NCBI RefSeq assembly: GCF_030316135.1
Contig: NZ_CP128185.1
Location: 1,302,001 to 1,366,000, forward strand
Reading direction: 5' to 3'
From: Aliiglaciecola sp. LCG003
GTDB taxonomy: Bacteria > Pseudomonadota > Gammaproteobacteria > Enterobacterales > Alteromonadaceae
Length of the DNA stretch: 64,000 nucleotides
Made by a program: the position numbers and the translations under genes. Shown here one piece after another: positions 18,549 to 29,083 of this stretch (position 1 is its first letter; each line of letters starts with the position of its first letter). The notes under the pieces are model-generated. The model ran no database searches and was not told the origin of the DNA. It worked only from the letters and a program-made list of their open reading frames with translations.

Positions 18549-19667
18549 ATGTTTTCCGAGTCTCCAATTATCAGACGTAAATCAACTCGCATTAACGTGG
18601 GTTCGGTGCCTATCGGTGACGGCGCGCCTATTGCTGTGCAATCCATGACTAATACACACACCACAGATGTAGCCGCAACTGTTGCTCAAATTAATCGTAT
18701 TGTAGCCGTGGGTGGTGAGATTGTGCGGGTATCGGTTCCGACTATGGAGGCGGCTGAAGCGTTTAAATTAATTAAACAACAGGTTAGTGTTCCGCTGATT
18801 GCCGATATTCATTTTGACTATCGTATCGCCCTGAAAGTAGCTGAATACGGGGTGGATTGCCTGCGCATTAACCCTGGTAATATTGGTAGTATGGATCGTG
18901 TTCGCAGCGTGGTGGATTGTGCCAAGGATAACAACATTCCCATCCGCATTGGCGTCAATGGAGGCTCTTTAGAAAAAGAGTTACAGGAAAAATACGGTGA
19001 ACCAACACCCGAGGCTCTGGTTGAATCCGCCATGCGTCATGTTGATATTCTAGATAAACTGAATTTTGATCAGTTTAAAGTCAGCGTTAAAGCTTCTGAT
19101 GTGTTCCTAGCCGTTGGGGCCTACCGTGAATTGGCAAAACGAATCGATCAACCTTTGCATTTAGGGATCACTGAGGCGGGCGGTTTCCGCTCTGGCGCTG
19201 TAAAAAGTGCAGTGGGATTAGGGATGTTATTAGCAGAAGGAATCGGAGATACCATACGTATTTCTCTTGCCGCCGACCCCATAGAGGAAATCAAAGTAGG
19301 CTTTGATATTCTAAAGTCATTACGCATTCGCTCCAGAGGGATAAACTTCATTGCTTGTCCTAGTTGTTCACGACAAGAGTTTGATGTTATCAGCACAGTC
19401 AACGCGCTGGAACAGCGGGTAGAAGATATTTTAACGCCAATGGATGTATCTATCATTGGTTGTGTGGTCAACGGTCCTGGAGAGGCCGAAGTGTCTGATT
19501 TAGGATTGACTGGAGCGCGCAACATGAGCGGCTTTTATTTAGACGGTAAACGTCAAAAAGAACGTCTTTCAAATGATGATCTTGTCGACCAATTGGAAAA
19601 ACGCATACGCGCTAAAGCTTCTCAGTTGGATGAAAAGCGCAAAATTGCGATCAAGCAGCTGGGATAA
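18549..19667 (+). CDS. ispG: 4-hydroxy-3-methylbut-2-enyl diphosphate synthase IspG
   Basis: 372-residue [4Fe-4S] enzyme of the MEP isoprenoid pathway. Cluster cysteines are seen in [10 protein letters not shown] and [14 protein letters not shown]. The N-terminal TIM-barrel domain shows [19 protein letters not shown]. Starts 16 bases after rodZ and is closed by a terminator. Confidence 0.97.
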   Translation: MFSESPIIRRKSTRINVGSVPIGDGAPIAVQSMTNTHTTDVAATVAQINRIVAVGGEIVRVSVPTMEAAEAFKLIKQQVSVPLIADIHFDYRIALKVAEYGVDCLRINPGNIGSMDRVRSVVDCAKDNNIPIRIGVNGGSLEKELQEKYGEPTPEALVESAMRHVDILDKLNFDQFKVSVKASDVFLAVGAYRELAKRIDQPLHLGITEAGGFRSGAVKSAVGLGMLLAEGIGDTIRISLAADPIEEIKVGFDILKSLRIRSRGINFIACPSCSRQEFDVISTVNALEQRVEDILTPMDVSIIGCVVNGPGEAEVSDLGLTGARNMSGFYLDGKRQKERLSNDDLVDQLEKRIRAKASQLDEKRKIAIKQLG

Positions 19668-19698
19668 AAAACCAGCTTAAGCTTGTATCAATGCAATC

Positions 19699-19727
19699 AA
19701 AGCCCCTATAATACGGGGCTTTTTTTA
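19699..19727 (+). terminator. Terminator after ispG
   Basis: AAAGCCCC and GGGGCTTT form an eight-base stem with a short loop and a run of seven T. Confidence 0.92.
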
Positions 19728-19769
19728 AACGCCAATGTGGCGAAAAAACGATTTTAGAGAACTCAATAC

Positions 19770-21047
19770 GTGACCAAACAAATTCAAGCCGTTCGCGGTA
19801 TGAACGACTGTCTGCCAACTGATTCCGGTTTATGGCAATGGGTCGAAAATCAAATTCGTCAGGTTGTTGCCGGCTACGGTTATCAAGAACTGCGCACGCC
19901 TGTTGTCGAAAGCACGGATCTTTTTAAGCGTTCTATCGGTGAAGTAACTGATATTGTTGAGAAAGAAATGTACACCTTTGCTGATCGCAACGGTGACAGC
20001 TTAACCCTGCGTCCGGAAAATACAGCAAGCTGTGTGCGGGCGGGTAACGAGCACGGTTTAATTTATAATCAGCAACAGCGCATTTGGTATATGGGTCCGA
20101 TGTTTCGCCATGAGCGCCCACAAAAAGGCCGCTATCGTCAATTTCATCAATTTGGTATTGAAACCTTCGGTATCGAAGGACCAGACATTGACGCTGAAGT
20201 GATCATGTTATCTGCTCGTCTTTGGAAGCAATTTGGTATCAGCGAACATGTGACGCTGGAACTTAATTCTTTAGGTTCCAATGCGGCTAGAGCACACTAT
20301 CGCGAGCTGTTGACAGCTTATCTGCGCGACCGCAAGGACCAGTTAGATGAAGATAGTATCAGGCGCCTAGAGACCAATCCACTGCGGGTATTAGACAGTA
20401 AAAACCCGGACGTACAAGCTGTCATTTTGGATGCGCCGAAATTAATAGACCATTTAGATGCCGAATCTAAGCAGCATTTTGAAGGTCTATGCAGCAAGCT
20501 TGACCAACTAGGTGTAGCTTACCGAATTAACCCAAGCTTGGTCAGAGGTTTAGATTATTATAATCGCACTGTATTTGAGTGGGTTACCGATAGTCTTGGC
20601 ACCCAAGGAACCGTTTGTGCAGGCGGACGTTATGACGGCTTAGTTGAGCAGTTAGGCGGCAAACCCAGTCCTGCAGTTGGTTTTGCTATGGGCATTGAGC
20701 GACTAGTGCTGATGCTGCAAACCTTAGATTTGACCTCAGCGGTACCTGATACTGTTAATGTTTATGTTACCTCCTTGGGCGAGTCGGCGGAACTTTACGC
20801 CATGAAATTGTCTGAGGAACTAAGAGATTCACTTCCAGCACTGCGTGTTCAAACTCATTGTGGTGGTGGGAACCTTAAAAAACAAATGAAGCGGGCTGAT
20901 AAAAGCGGCGCTCCTATCGTGTTGGTGTTAGGCGAAAACGAAATAAATGAACAAGTTGTGGTGATCAAATTTTTACGTGAGGATAAGCCTCAGGTATCAA
21001 TTGTTCGTCACGAATTAATCGCCTTTATCGAAAATTATTTTAATTAA
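19770..21047 (+). CDS. hisS: Histidyl-tRNA synthetase
   Basis: 425-residue class II synthetase. Motif 2 includes [20 protein letters not shown]; the histidine-specific signatures [15 protein letters not shown] and [16 protein letters not shown] are present, as is motif 3 ([14 protein letters not shown]). The C-terminal anticodon-binding domain runs from about residue 330. The start is GTG at 19770, giving the usual [12 protein letters not shown] terminus. RPENTAS replaces the common RPEGTAG of E. coli, a substitution near the active site worth noting but not disabling on its face. Confidence 0.97.
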   Translation: MTKQIQAVRGMNDCLPTDSGLWQWVENQIRQVVAGYGYQELRTPVVESTDLFKRSIGEVTDIVEKEMYTFADRNGDSLTLRPENTASCVRAGNEHGLIYNQQQRIWYMGPMFRHERPQKGRYRQFHQFGIETFGIEGPDIDAEVIMLSARLWKQFGISEHVTLELNSLGSNAARAHYRELLTAYLRDRKDQLDEDSIRRLETNPLRVLDSKNPDVQAVILDAPKLIDHLDAESKQHFEGLCSKLDQLGVAYRINPSLVRGLDYYNRTVFEWVTDSLGTQGTVCAGGRYDGLVEQLGGKPSPAVGFAMGIERLVLMLQTLDLTSAVPDTVNVYVTSLGESAELYAMKLSEELRDSLPALRVQTHCGGGNLKKQMKRADKSGAPIVLVLGENEINEQVVVIKFLREDKPQVSIVRHELIAFIENYFN

Positions 21048-21095
21048 AAGATTTTACGCGCCCTGATTGGCGTGTGTTGTACGAGGAAAAATACA

Positions 21096-21710
21096 ATGGA
21101 ACAGTTCGTTACAGAAGATCAACAAGTCGAAGCGATTAAACGTTTTTGGAAAGAAAACGGTTTGGCCATAGCCGCGGGCGTAGTGCTAGGTATTGGTGGT
21201 CTGTATGGCTGGCGTTGGTATAACGACACACAACTTGCCGAGAAAGAGAGTGCATCAAAGGCATACGAAAATGTGCTATTAACCCTAAGTGCTGATAATA
21301 CCGCTGATGCGAAAGCTTTTGTTGATTCTCATACTGGTGGTTACTCGGTGTTAACAGCTTTACAGTTAGCAAAACTTGCCGTGGACAATAAAGATTTAGT
21401 CGAAGCATCTAAGCAACTGTCTTTTGTAGCAGATAATGCCAGCGATGCTGCGATAAAAAGCGTCGCCAATCTGCGCTTAGCCCGTATCCAGATTGATTTG
21501 AAAGAGTATGATAAAGCACTAGCAACATTAGCGCTTATCGCCCAAGAATCTTTCGTCAGTCAAGTGGCTGAGATCAAGGGTGACGTGTATGTTAATCAAC
21601 AAAAAATTGAAGACGCTCGTAAAGCCTATAATGAATCTTTAGCGGCGGACGCTAACAATCAGTTAGTTAAAATGAAACTGGATGATTTGTCGGTTGCTGC
21701 CAATGGGTAA
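21096..21710 (+). CDS. yfgM: YfgM family TPR protein (BAM-associated, SecYEG ancillary)
   Basis: 204-residue inner-membrane protein with a cytoplasmic N terminus, one transmembrane helix (about residues 23-41) and a periplasmic TPR-like domain. The FVTEDQQVEAIKRFWKENG start is typical for YfgM, which associates with SecYEG and periplasmic chaperones. It lies between hisS and bamB as in E. coli. ATG at 21096 has CGAGGAAAA upstream; earlier in-frame starts lack conservation. Its last codons overlap the probable bamB start. Confidence 0.92.
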   Translation: MEQFVTEDQQVEAIKRFWKENGLAIAAGVVLGIGGLYGWRWYNDTQLAEKESASKAYENVLLTLSADNTADAKAFVDSHTGGYSVLTALQLAKLAVDNKDLVEASKQLSFVADNASDAAIKSVANLRLARIQIDLKEYDKALATLALIAQESFVSQVAEIKGDVYVNQQKIEDARKAYNESLAADANNQLVKMKLDDLSVAANG

Positions 21711-22956
21711 TATGTTTTCAACACTAAGCTGGACCAAAGGGCTAGTGCTGATTGCAGTCTTGTCTTTAGGCGGTTGTTCAACTATATCAGGCTGGTTTAC
21801 CGATGATGAAGAACTTGAAATTCGCACCCTAAAACCAATTGAAGCGCAATTTGAAGCGAAACGAATCTGGAGCCAGGATTTATCCGGTGGGGTAGATTTT
21901 TATTACTCACGATTACGTCCTGCTTTAGCTTACGATAAGGTTTATGCCGCCAGTCGACAAGGCACAGTTGCTGCTTTTGATGAAACTAGCGGTAAAGAAA
22001 TCTGGAAGCGTGACTTGGCTACCTATCCCAATGATAGTTGGTTTAGCTTCATCAGTAATATATGGTCATCAGGCATTTCAGCTAAAATCTCCGGTGGCTT
22101 GACCATCAGTTACGAAACCGTTTTTTTCGGTACTGAAGACGGCGAGGTTTTTGCTTTGGATGCCAATACGGGTGAAACCAAGTGGCGGGTGAAAGTTCGC
22201 GGCGAAGTGATAGCCCCGCCAGCAGTAGATGAGCAAGTTGTGGTGGTTAACACAGGCTCTGGTACCTTGTTTGCGTTAAATGCAACCACAGGTGAGCAAC
22301 TTTGGAGTTATGATTCCGACGTGCCAGCCCTAAGCTTACGCGGTATTTCAACCCCTGTAGCGGTTAATGGTGGCGCAATCGTAGGTACTGCGACAGGTAA
22401 ATTAGTGGTAAATATTCTAGCCAGCGGTCAAACCGCTTGGGAAGAAACCATTTCTGCCCCCTCTGGCGCGACAGAATTAGAACGTATTGTTGATATCGAT
22501 AGTGAGCCAGTCGTGTTGGCCGGTATTATTTATGTGATCTCATTTGACGGTACGCTAGCATCAGTGGAATTGCGTACCGGTCGAATTATCTGGAAACGAG
22601 AATACAATTCGTATCGCCGGATTGGCGTGGCGGGTAATAGCCTTTATGTGACTGATGTAAACAGTAATATGTACAGTATTGATCGCCGAAATGGGGTAGA
22701 GCTGTGGAGTCAAAGTGCCCTTAAAAAGCGTAACTTGACCGCTCCTGAGCCCATTGGAGATTATGTCGTGGTAGGCGACAAATATGGTTACCTACATTGG
22801 ATGAATCAATCTGATGGACAAATTGTAGCTCGTATGGATATTGGTGGTGACGACGAGGATGAAGGTATCTATGTTGAGCCAGTGACCAACGGCAATAAAT
22901 TATATGCACAGACCCGTGATGGCGAATTGGTAGCCATTGAGGTACCTGCTCTTTAG
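21703..22956 (+). CDS. bamB: Outer-membrane assembly lipoprotein BamB
   Basis: About 417-residue lipoprotein with a signal peptide and lipobox LGGC, then an eight-bladed beta-propeller of PQQ-like repeats (FALNATTGEQLWSYD, TGETKWRVKVRGEV, GVELWSQSALKKRNL). It is part of the BAM complex that folds outer-membrane proteins. ATG at 21703 overlaps the yfgM stop; ATG at 21712 is an equally possible start. A terminator separates it from der. Confidence 0.95.
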   Translation: MGNMFSTLSWTKGLVLIAVLSLGGCSTISGWFTDDEELEIRTLKPIEAQFEAKRIWSQDLSGGVDFYYSRLRPALAYDKVYAASRQGTVAAFDETSGKEIWKRDLATYPNDSWFSFISNIWSSGISAKISGGLTISYETVFFGTEDGEVFALDANTGETKWRVKVRGEVIAPPAVDEQVVVVNTGSGTLFALNATTGEQLWSYDSDVPALSLRGISTPVAVNGGAIVGTATGKLVVNILASGQTAWEETISAPSGATELERIVDIDSEPVVLAGIIYVISFDGTLASVELRTGRIIWKREYNSYRRIGVAGNSLYVTDVNSNMYSIDRRNGVELWSQSALKKRNLTAPEPIGDYVVVGDKYGYLHWMNQSDGQIVARMDIGGDDEDEGIYVEPVTNGNKLYAQTRDGELVAIEVPAL

Positions 22957-23015
22957 TCTAGATTAAATAGCCTGATTTTGGTTAGGTTATAGTCAAAATA
23001 GACGCTATATTTAAA

Positions 23016-23060
23016 GACGGCTCAACGGTCGATAAGAACGTTTGAGCCGTCCTTGTTTTT
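23016..23060 (+). terminator. Terminator after bamB
   Basis: GACGGCTCAA and TTGAGCCGTC form a ten-base perfect stem around a 16-base loop, followed by CTTGTTTTT. Confidence 0.85.
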
Positions 23061-23074
23061 GATGGAAAAAATAT

Positions 23075-24520
23075 ATGTTACCTGTTGTTGCCCTTGTCGG
23101 CAGACCTAATGTCGGCAAATCTACCTTGTTCAACCGTTTAACGAATACTCGTGACGCCTTGGTGGCGGACTATCCTGGACTGACCCGTGACCGTAAATAT
23201 GGTCAGGCAAAGTATGAGGGGCTGCAATTTATCGTTGTTGATACTGGTGGGATAAGCGGTGATGAACAAGGCATCGATGCGGAAATGGCGGAACAGTCGT
23301 TATTGGCCATAGATGAAGCCGATGTGGTTCTCTTTCTGGTTGATGCTCGCGCAGGGTTAACACCTGATGATATGGCCATCGCTAACCATTTACGTAAGCA
23401 AGAAAAAACCGTTTATCTGGTGGCAAACAAAGTTGATGGGATTGATGGTGACAGCGAAAGTGCAGAATTCTATTCGCTTGGATTGGGCGAAATCTCGCAA
23501 ATAGCTGCCACCCATGGACGAGGCGTAACCCAGTTATTGGAACGCTCAATGCAGCCACTAGAAGCTTTATTTCCGGATATGCATATTCCCGAAGCGGTGC
23601 GTAATGATGATGATGAAGACGCTGATGCCCAGCTTGAAAGGCTGCAGAGTCTACCGATTAAACTTGCCATAGTCGGTAAACCCAATGTGGGTAAATCTAC
23701 CCTGACCAATCGTATCCTTGGGGAAGAGCGGGTAGTTGTATTCGATATGCCAGGCACCACTCGCGATAGTATTTTCATTCCGATGGAGCGCGATGGTCGT
23801 GAGTACGTCCTGATTGATACAGCAGGTGTGCGCAAACGTAAAAGAGTGGCAGATGCGGTTGAGAAATTCTCAATTATCAAAACCCTACAAGCGATCGAAG
23901 AAGCCAACGTAGTATTGCTGTGTATTGATGCCCGTGAAGGGATCAGTGAGCAAGATTTGAGTTTGCTAGGCTTCGTGTTAAATGCCGGTCGTTCTTTGGT
24001 CATTGCGGTGAATAAATGGGATGGCTTAAATAAAGATGTTAAAGAAGAGATTAAGCGCGAACTCGATCGTCGTTTAGGCTTTGTTGATTTCGCCCGTATC
24101 CACTTTATCTCTGCTTTGCATGGTACTGGCGTAGGTCACTTATTCGAGTCGGTGCAGGAAGCCTATGCTTCTGCCACTAAACGGATCAATACCTCAATGT
24201 TGACTCGTATCATGGAGATGGCACAAGATGATCACCAACCACCAATGGTTCGCAGTCGTAGAGTGAAGATGAAATACGCCCATGCGGGCGGTTATAACCC
24301 GCCGGTTATCATTATTCACGGTAACCAAGTTGAAGATTTACCGGATGCTTACAAGCGTTATATGATGAATTACTACCGTAAGTCGCTGCAAACAATGGGC
24401 ACGCCAATTCGAATAGTATTCCGTGAAGGCGCTAACCCATTTGAAGGCAAGGTGAATAAACTTACGTTATCTCAAGAGCGTAAACGTAAGCGTTTGATGT
24501 CACACCATAAGAGAAAGTAG
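23075..24520 (+). CDS. der: Ribosome-associated GTPase Der (EngA)
   Basis: 481-residue GTPase with two consecutive G domains, required for 50S subunit assembly. G1 motifs are [11 protein letters not shown] (near residue 9) and [11 protein letters not shown] (about 207); DTGG/DTAG G3 and NKVD/NKWD G4 motifs are seen in both. A KH-like C-terminal domain ends in a very basic tail. Last gene of the block; it converges with the lipase gene. Confidence 0.98.
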   Translation: MLPVVALVGRPNVGKSTLFNRLTNTRDALVADYPGLTRDRKYGQAKYEGLQFIVVDTGGISGDEQGIDAEMAEQSLLAIDEADVVLFLVDARAGLTPDDMAIANHLRKQEKTVYLVANKVDGIDGDSESAEFYSLGLGEISQIAATHGRGVTQLLERSMQPLEALFPDMHIPEAVRNDDDEDADAQLERLQSLPIKLAIVGKPNVGKSTLTNRILGEERVVVFDMPGTTRDSIFIPMERDGREYVLIDTAGVRKRKRVADAVEKFSIIKTLQAIEEANVVLLCIDAREGISEQDLSLLGFVLNAGRSLVIAVNKWDGLNKDVKEEIKRELDRRLGFVDFARIHFISALHGTGVGHLFESVQEAYASATKRINTSMLTRIMEMAQDDHQPPMVRSRRVKMKYAHAGGYNPPVIIIHGNQVEDLPDAYKRYMMNYYRKSLQTMGTPIRIVFREGANPFEGKVNKLTLSQERKRKRLMSHHKRK

Positions 24521-24575
24521 CCATTATAGCAGGCGCGGATACAGTCACTTGCTGTCTGTACCCGCAGTTGCTGCG

Positions 24576-25271
24576 TTATTGAATCAGATCTAACTGTTTT
24601 TCTGCGGTATCAGTTTGTAGGCCAAAGTGTCCTAGCGTGTACGTGTACGAATTATCTTCATTCCAAACCCTGCTACTGTGTAACCCCCCCACGCTGCAAA
24701 CCCCTGTGGAGCAAACAACTTGATCGATATTACTCTTAATCGAATACACCTTACTACCAAGTGGCACCCCATAGAGTCCATCTAAGAATGGGCTTTGCAC
24801 CGACAGTCCATAATAACCGCAAGTAGAATTCCACACATTAAACGGATACACACCACAGCTCCATAATCCTCTAAATGCCCCTGCGATACCGACAAATGTA
24901 TCTACATTGGCGGATGCATTTAACTTACTGATTTGCTGTGCCGCCAGAGTCGCGCCCATCGAGTGGCCGATTACGTCGATTTTGCCAGTACATGAATTAG
25001 CGATGGCATCACTTATGGCCTGACGCACGGGGGTCTCTTCACTTCCGCTATGATTGTTGCAGGTAGCGCAATATTTAGAGCCCCAGTTAGGACGGTAAAT
25101 ATCTGAACTTGTATAGCCATTGCTTAGAAGTAAGTTGTAAGTATTATCCCAACTGCTAGGAGTTGCCGTATTGCCATGAACTAAAACGACAGCGTCTTTA
25201 CAGCCACTTGCATAAGCGTTTATGGATATTGATAGGAATGCAAGCAAAGTGGTAGTGATTATTTTCAACAT
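24576..25271 (-). CDS. Secreted alpha/beta-hydrolase, lipase class 2-like
   Basis: 231 residues with a signal peptide (about 1-21, cleavage after AYA-S). The oxyanion region VVLVHGN is near residue 30 and the nucleophile elbow IGHSMGATLAAQQ carries the catalytic Ser (about 104). A histidine in LGHFGLQ near the C terminus could complete the triad. Several paired cysteines (KYCATCNN, WSCGV, NSTCGYY, VVCSTGVCS) suggest disulfides in an extracellular enzyme. The fold suits small bacterial lipases (EstA/LipA-like). No operon partner; substrate unknown. Confidence 0.78.
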   Translation of the reverse strand: MLKIITTTLLAFLSISINAYASGCKDAVVLVHGNTATPSSWDNTYNLLLSNGYTSSDIYRPNWGSKYCATCNNHSGSEETPVRQAISDAIANSCTGKIDVIGHSMGATLAAQQISKLNASANVDTFVGIAGAFRGLWSCGVYPFNVWNSTCGYYGLSVQSPFLDGLYGVPLGSKVYSIKSNIDQVVCSTGVCSVGGLHSSRVWNEDNSYTYTLGHFGLQTDTAEKQLDLIQ

Positions 25272-26017
25272 AATTTAATGCTCTTTTTTATTGGAGCAAT
25301 AAAATTAGTTGCGAAACGCTAATAAAGACATAGTACTTTAGTACAGCGGCTAGACTTAGCCCCAATTTAGAGGGCCATTTAGTTAAGGCCGTTAACCGTA
25401 TTTTCTAGGCTGGCTAGTCATTGAGTACAATTCGTGATTCTGTAGAGAGCAAATTAGCACCGTGAAATATCATTAGCAGTGCGGCTTTTGAGCCCAGGGA
25501 GTATCTGGTGGAGATTTGTCTACGCTTCTATATTTCAACGACTGGTAAGCCGCGATGAGGCTTATTTATAGCACAGTGTAGATACCTCACAGAAAACCGA
25601 GATAGCGGTTTGAAAAATAGATCACGTCAGGTTAGGATTGGATTCCTAAGGTTCTGCTCTGGGTGCAAGCAGCATAGGTCGTCTTTTTGCTTTACACACG
25701 TTTGGTAGGCTTGGGTAGTTTATCGAAGATGTCGGCAGCGGATATTGTTATGATCATTGTGATTGGATCACGGTTTGCTCAGACGGGCAATTTAGGCCCG
25801 TTGTTTCTAGCTGGAATGGAAATTTAATTTGTGGCATACACAACTTTAGCTAGGTGACAGATGTAGATTATTGTCGTTAGTGTAGGGCTAATCTCGGCAA
25901 GTCTCCCATTTGTGCAACCAGGCCAAAATTACTGCTATTTGTTTTACAGGGTTTGCTGGGACGGGGTGATAGATACTAGAGTAATACTTATCAAGAAAAG
26001 TTATAGAAGGGTGGAAA
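25272..26017. other. Gene-poor stretch without recognised content
   Basis: 746 bases with no reading frame that looks protein-like. A short hairpin (ACGGGC/GCCCGT at about 25785-25803) resembles a weak terminator but has no gene to end. It may be decayed coding DNA; I recognise no family in any frame. Confidence 0.5.
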
Positions 26018-26563
26018 TTGTCTAATTTTAACAATAGGTTGGCAACACAAGAAGATATTCCTGAGATTACTGCACTGATGCAACTCTCGATTTTGGAAAA
26101 TATGAAGTCGTTCCTTACTGCTAAGGAGATTGAAGCGGCCCAGCAAACAATGGGAGTAGACGTGACCCTAATTGAGGACAATACCTACTTCGTTATTGAA
26201 AGCATAGAGCATGAAAAAACGGTTATGGTTGGCTGTGGCGGATGGGGAAAACGTCGAACCTTGTATGGCGGTGCGCACACCCTAGGTCGAGACGATTCTT
26301 ATAGCGATCCAGCAGTAGATGCCGCTAGAGTTCGAGCCATGTATACCCATCCATCTTGGGTGCGTTGTGGTGTGGGGACAATGCTGCTTGAGCTCAGTGA
26401 AGCAGCAGCCCGAGATGCTGGATTCAAATTAATCGAGCTTGGCGCAACCATCCCCGGCGAACCTTTGTATCTTGCCCGAGGCTACAAGGAGGTCAGTAGA
26501 AACTCGCACTTGACTGCTGACGGGGTTAATAGTGTAGTGATAAAGATGCAAAAACGATTGTAA
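26018..26563 (+). CDS. GNAT-family N-acetyltransferase
   Basis: 181-residue acetyltransferase. The N-terminal region (RLATQEDIPEITALMQLSI) fits the start of the GNAT fold, and VRAMYTHPSWVRCGVGTMLLELSE contains the acetyl-CoA pyrophosphate-binding motif (R-x-x-G-x-G/A, here RCGVGT). The chain ends with the typical YLARGYKEV beta-strand. The start is TTG at 26018 with GGGTGG upstream, so the exact N terminus is uncertain. It stands alone in a gene-poor accessory region; substrate unknown. Confidence 0.8.
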   Translation: MSNFNNRLATQEDIPEITALMQLSILENMKSFLTAKEIEAAQQTMGVDVTLIEDNTYFVIESIEHEKTVMVGCGGWGKRRTLYGGAHTLGRDDSYSDPAVDAARVRAMYTHPSWVRCGVGTMLLELSEAAARDAGFKLIELGATIPGEPLYLARGYKEVSRNSHLTADGVNSVVIKMQKRL

Positions 26564-26792
26564 AGGGTTACAAAACGAAGGAACTGTCTTGCTGCTGGCG
26601 ACTTTTGGGTCTGTGGTGCTGTTTCTCATGATTGTAGAAGGAATAGGGTTTAATGTCTTATCTATTCTGCTTTCAGTTCTTTGTGATTGATTCTGCTCGT
26701 ACCTAAGCTTCAATAATATAAAGTGATATATCTATTATCATCTGACTTAAATTTTGCAAAATGATCAGTTTGTTTAGCTCATGGAATAAGCA

Positions 26793-27187
26793 ATGAAAAA
26801 AGAACATATAGGAAGCGTTTACAGGGTATTTGGAATCACTCGCTAAGCTTTTTGGCAAAATAGAATCTAGTGTTGATGGTGACACCTCAATTTTAGAGGC
26901 AAGGTTAATAGATGATATGTTGCCGCTTTATACTCAAGCTGAAATCGCGGCGAGTTTTGCATTGCGGACAAGCTGTCCTATCGTGAATGTCCTCCTCGGA
27001 TCTTTTGTACATTGGCAGCATTTCCGTTATGGCGGGTTCGGTTAAAGTAAGCTTAACTACTTCAGCGTTTTTAAATAACTTTGCGCGGGCGAATTTCTTT
27101 TTCCATTTGAGTGTGGTTTACGTCATTGCACGATCTAGGGGGATCTCCATCACTAAGGGGGATTATGATGGATTTCCATTTGAATAA
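26793..27187 (+). pseudogene. Decayed DUF1993-type gene
   Basis: Pieces of a DUF1993-like protein occur in successive frames. MKKEHIGSV reads from ATG 26793; FTGYLESLAKLFGKI and ARLIDDMLPLYTQAEIAASFALRTSCPIV read in another frame from about 26818 to 26980; and FLNNFARANFFFHLSVVYVIA with RGISITKGDYDGF reads in a third frame to 27187. Together they follow the order of the family (N-terminal helix, LAPDM-like helix, PNFFFH C-terminal helix). At least two frame changes and a scrambled middle around 26985-27050 make it non-functional. The family function is unknown. Confidence 0.7.
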
Positions 27188-27574
27188 TAAGTCACTTCCG
27201 TTTGGCGCAGCGCATCATTTGCAAGTGCTTGAGTTTTTCCGTGAGACTGTGACATACATTCTTGAGTGAACACGTGGAATATCTTTGTGCTGTAGTGCAA
27301 GTGCGTATTAATATTGTATTTATCAAAAAAGTTATTAAACCAATATTGACTGGTTGCTCACTTTGATCCAGTTTGCTTGTTAAGTTGTAAGGATTAAAGG
27401 TCTCAAAATCTTGGCTAATTCATGTTAGATTATGAAGATTAGATTATGAATGAAAGATTATGAAGACACCCATGCAAGCAAGATGAGATTATGAATGAGA
27501 TTATGAAGACACCCATGCAAGCATGCCAGAAATTCCCCAAGGGAAAACATAGTGTTTAAAGATTCGGAGATTAA
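27188..27574. repeat. Gap with a 25-base direct repeat containing GACACCCA
   Basis: The 25-base unit beginning GATTATGAAGACACCC occurs at 27456-27480 and 27499-27523, and shorter GATTATGAA pieces lie between and before. The GACACCCA core links it to the REP-type family elsewhere in the window. The rest of this stretch is without recognisable features apart from the presumed nhaA promoter and ribosome site. Confidence 0.75.
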
Positions 27575-28765
27575 ATGAACAACCAACAAAACTCTTCCAT
27601 CACGCGCTTTTTACAGCTGGAATCGGCGGGAGGGATCCTGTTGATAATAGCTGCAGCCGTCGCCATTATTCTGGCTAATACACCACTCGACCGTTTCTAT
27701 CAGTTACTACTTTCAACACCAGTTGAAGTTAAGATCGGTAGCCTAGAAATAGCTAAGCCTTTGCTGCTATGGATTAACGATGGCCTGATGGCAATATTCT
27801 TTTTCTTAGTGGGGCTTGAGTTAAAGCGAGAATTGATCGAAGGAGAACTCTCCGATAAACGCAATATCGTTTTGCCGGGTATTGGCGCTGTAGGGGGTAT
27901 GCTAGTTCCAGCACTAATTTATGTATATTTCAATGCCGGTGATAGTGTTGCTATGAATGGTTGGGCCATCCCTGCTGCTACGGACATTGCATTTGCACTG
28001 GGCGTTCTAATGTTGCTAGGATCACGGGTACCTGTTGCGCTAAAAATATTCCTTACTTCATTAGCTATTTTTGATGATATCGGTGCTATCGTCATCATCG
28101 CTTTCTTCTATACCTCGAACATATCTGCAACTGCGTTAGTTGTAGCGGCCACGTGTATTGCCATCCTGTTTACCTTGAATAAGAAACACGTTACTTCGAA
28201 GAGCGCCTACATTTTAGTAGGTGTTATTATGTGGATAGCAACACTCAAATCTGGTGTTCACGCAACACTTGCCGGTGTGGTGTTGGCAATGTTTATACCT
28301 ATGCGCGCGAAAGCTGACCCAAATATATCACCGCTCAAAAGTATGGAGCACGATTTACACTCCGTGGTTGCCTTTTTTGTACTCCCCGTTTTTGCCTTCG
28401 CTAATGCTGGTATAAGTATGACAGGTGTAGGGGTGGAGCAACTGTTGCATCCAGTGCCTGTGGGTATCGCGCTTGGATTGTTCCTTGGAAAGCAAATAGG
28501 CATATTTGGCCTGTGTTGGTTATGCATAAAATTAAAAGTGGCTAGGTTACCAGAAGGTATGAGTTGGTCGAGTTTGTACGGTACCTCCGCACTGTGTGGA
28601 ATTGGTTTCACTATGAGTTTATTTGTAGGCTCACTGGCCTTTGAAGAAACCGGCGTTAACCTTTTATTTGATGAGAGATTAGGAATTATTGTTGGATCCC
28701 TGGCCTCCGGTATAGTTGGTTTTATCGTGCTGAAAATCAGTTTGAACTCAACTAGAACAGCTTAA
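27575..28765 (+). CDS. nhaA: Na+/H+ antiporter NhaA
   Basis: 396-residue inner-membrane antiporter exchanging internal Na+ or Li+ for external protons, for pH and salt homeostasis. The ion-binding aspartates fall in LAIFDDIGAIV (Asp167, Asp168) and ATDIAFALGVL (Asp137), and FFLVGLELKREL and GTSALCGIGFTMSLF are family hallmarks. About 12 membrane segments are evident. No nhaR regulator gene is adjacent. REP-type repeats lie on both sides. Confidence 0.96.
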   Translation: MNNQQNSSITRFLQLESAGGILLIIAAAVAIILANTPLDRFYQLLLSTPVEVKIGSLEIAKPLLLWINDGLMAIFFFLVGLELKRELIEGELSDKRNIVLPGIGAVGGMLVPALIYVYFNAGDSVAMNGWAIPAATDIAFALGVLMLLGSRVPVALKIFLTSLAIFDDIGAIVIIAFFYTSNISATALVVAATCIAILFTLNKKHVTSKSAYILVGVIMWIATLKSGVHATLAGVVLAMFIPMRAKADPNISPLKSMEHDLHSVVAFFVLPVFAFANAGISMTGVGVEQLLHPVPVGIALGLFLGKQIGIFGLCWLCIKLKVARLPEGMSWSSLYGTSALCGIGFTMSLFVGSLAFEETGVNLLFDERLGIIVGSLASGIVGFIVLKISLNSTRTA

Positions 28766-29083
28766 GGGACTAGTCGCTAAGACGTGTCGAATTAGATGAG
28801 ATGTCTTAGCGCTAAAGCTATAAACTATTTAACTATGGACATGCATCCTCATCATGGGCCATCCTCATCATGGACAGGCATATTAAATATCTTCTTGAAG
28901 AAGCTTGATTCTCCCATAAGCGTTGTATTTTAAGTTGGGATATCCATAAATTATGACTTTTTGCGCCAAATCAGTCTGAGTTAGCCAGCATTAAAGCTAA
29001 AGTTATGGTTGATACGAGTTTTAATTCAGCAGGAGCTCTCAAGCTCTGCAGTTGATTTTGGGAGTGAAAGATTTGCGTTGTGC
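28766..29083. repeat. Gap between nhaA and the transposase gene, with hairpin and short repeats
   Basis: CGCTAAGAC (28775-28783) and GTCTTAGCG (28803-28811) form a nine-base stem just after nhaA, without a T-run. CATCCTCATCATGG is repeated directly at 28844-28857 and 28860-28873, next to TGGACATGCA and TGGACAGGCA, which resemble degenerate forms of the TGGACAGCCA motif. These could mark the far end of the transposase-bearing element. Confidence 0.6.

Noticed and set aside
24521-24575. Terminator between der and the lipase gene
   Set aside because: Imperfect pairing and no T-run on either strand.
25888-26181. Minus-strand frame of 97 codons
   Set aside because: It overlaps the acetyltransferase gene, has no ribosome site and no protein-like pattern.
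26589-26675. Short hydrophobic frame after the acetyltransferase gene
   Set aside because: About 29 codons from a TTG without a ribosome site; likely chance.
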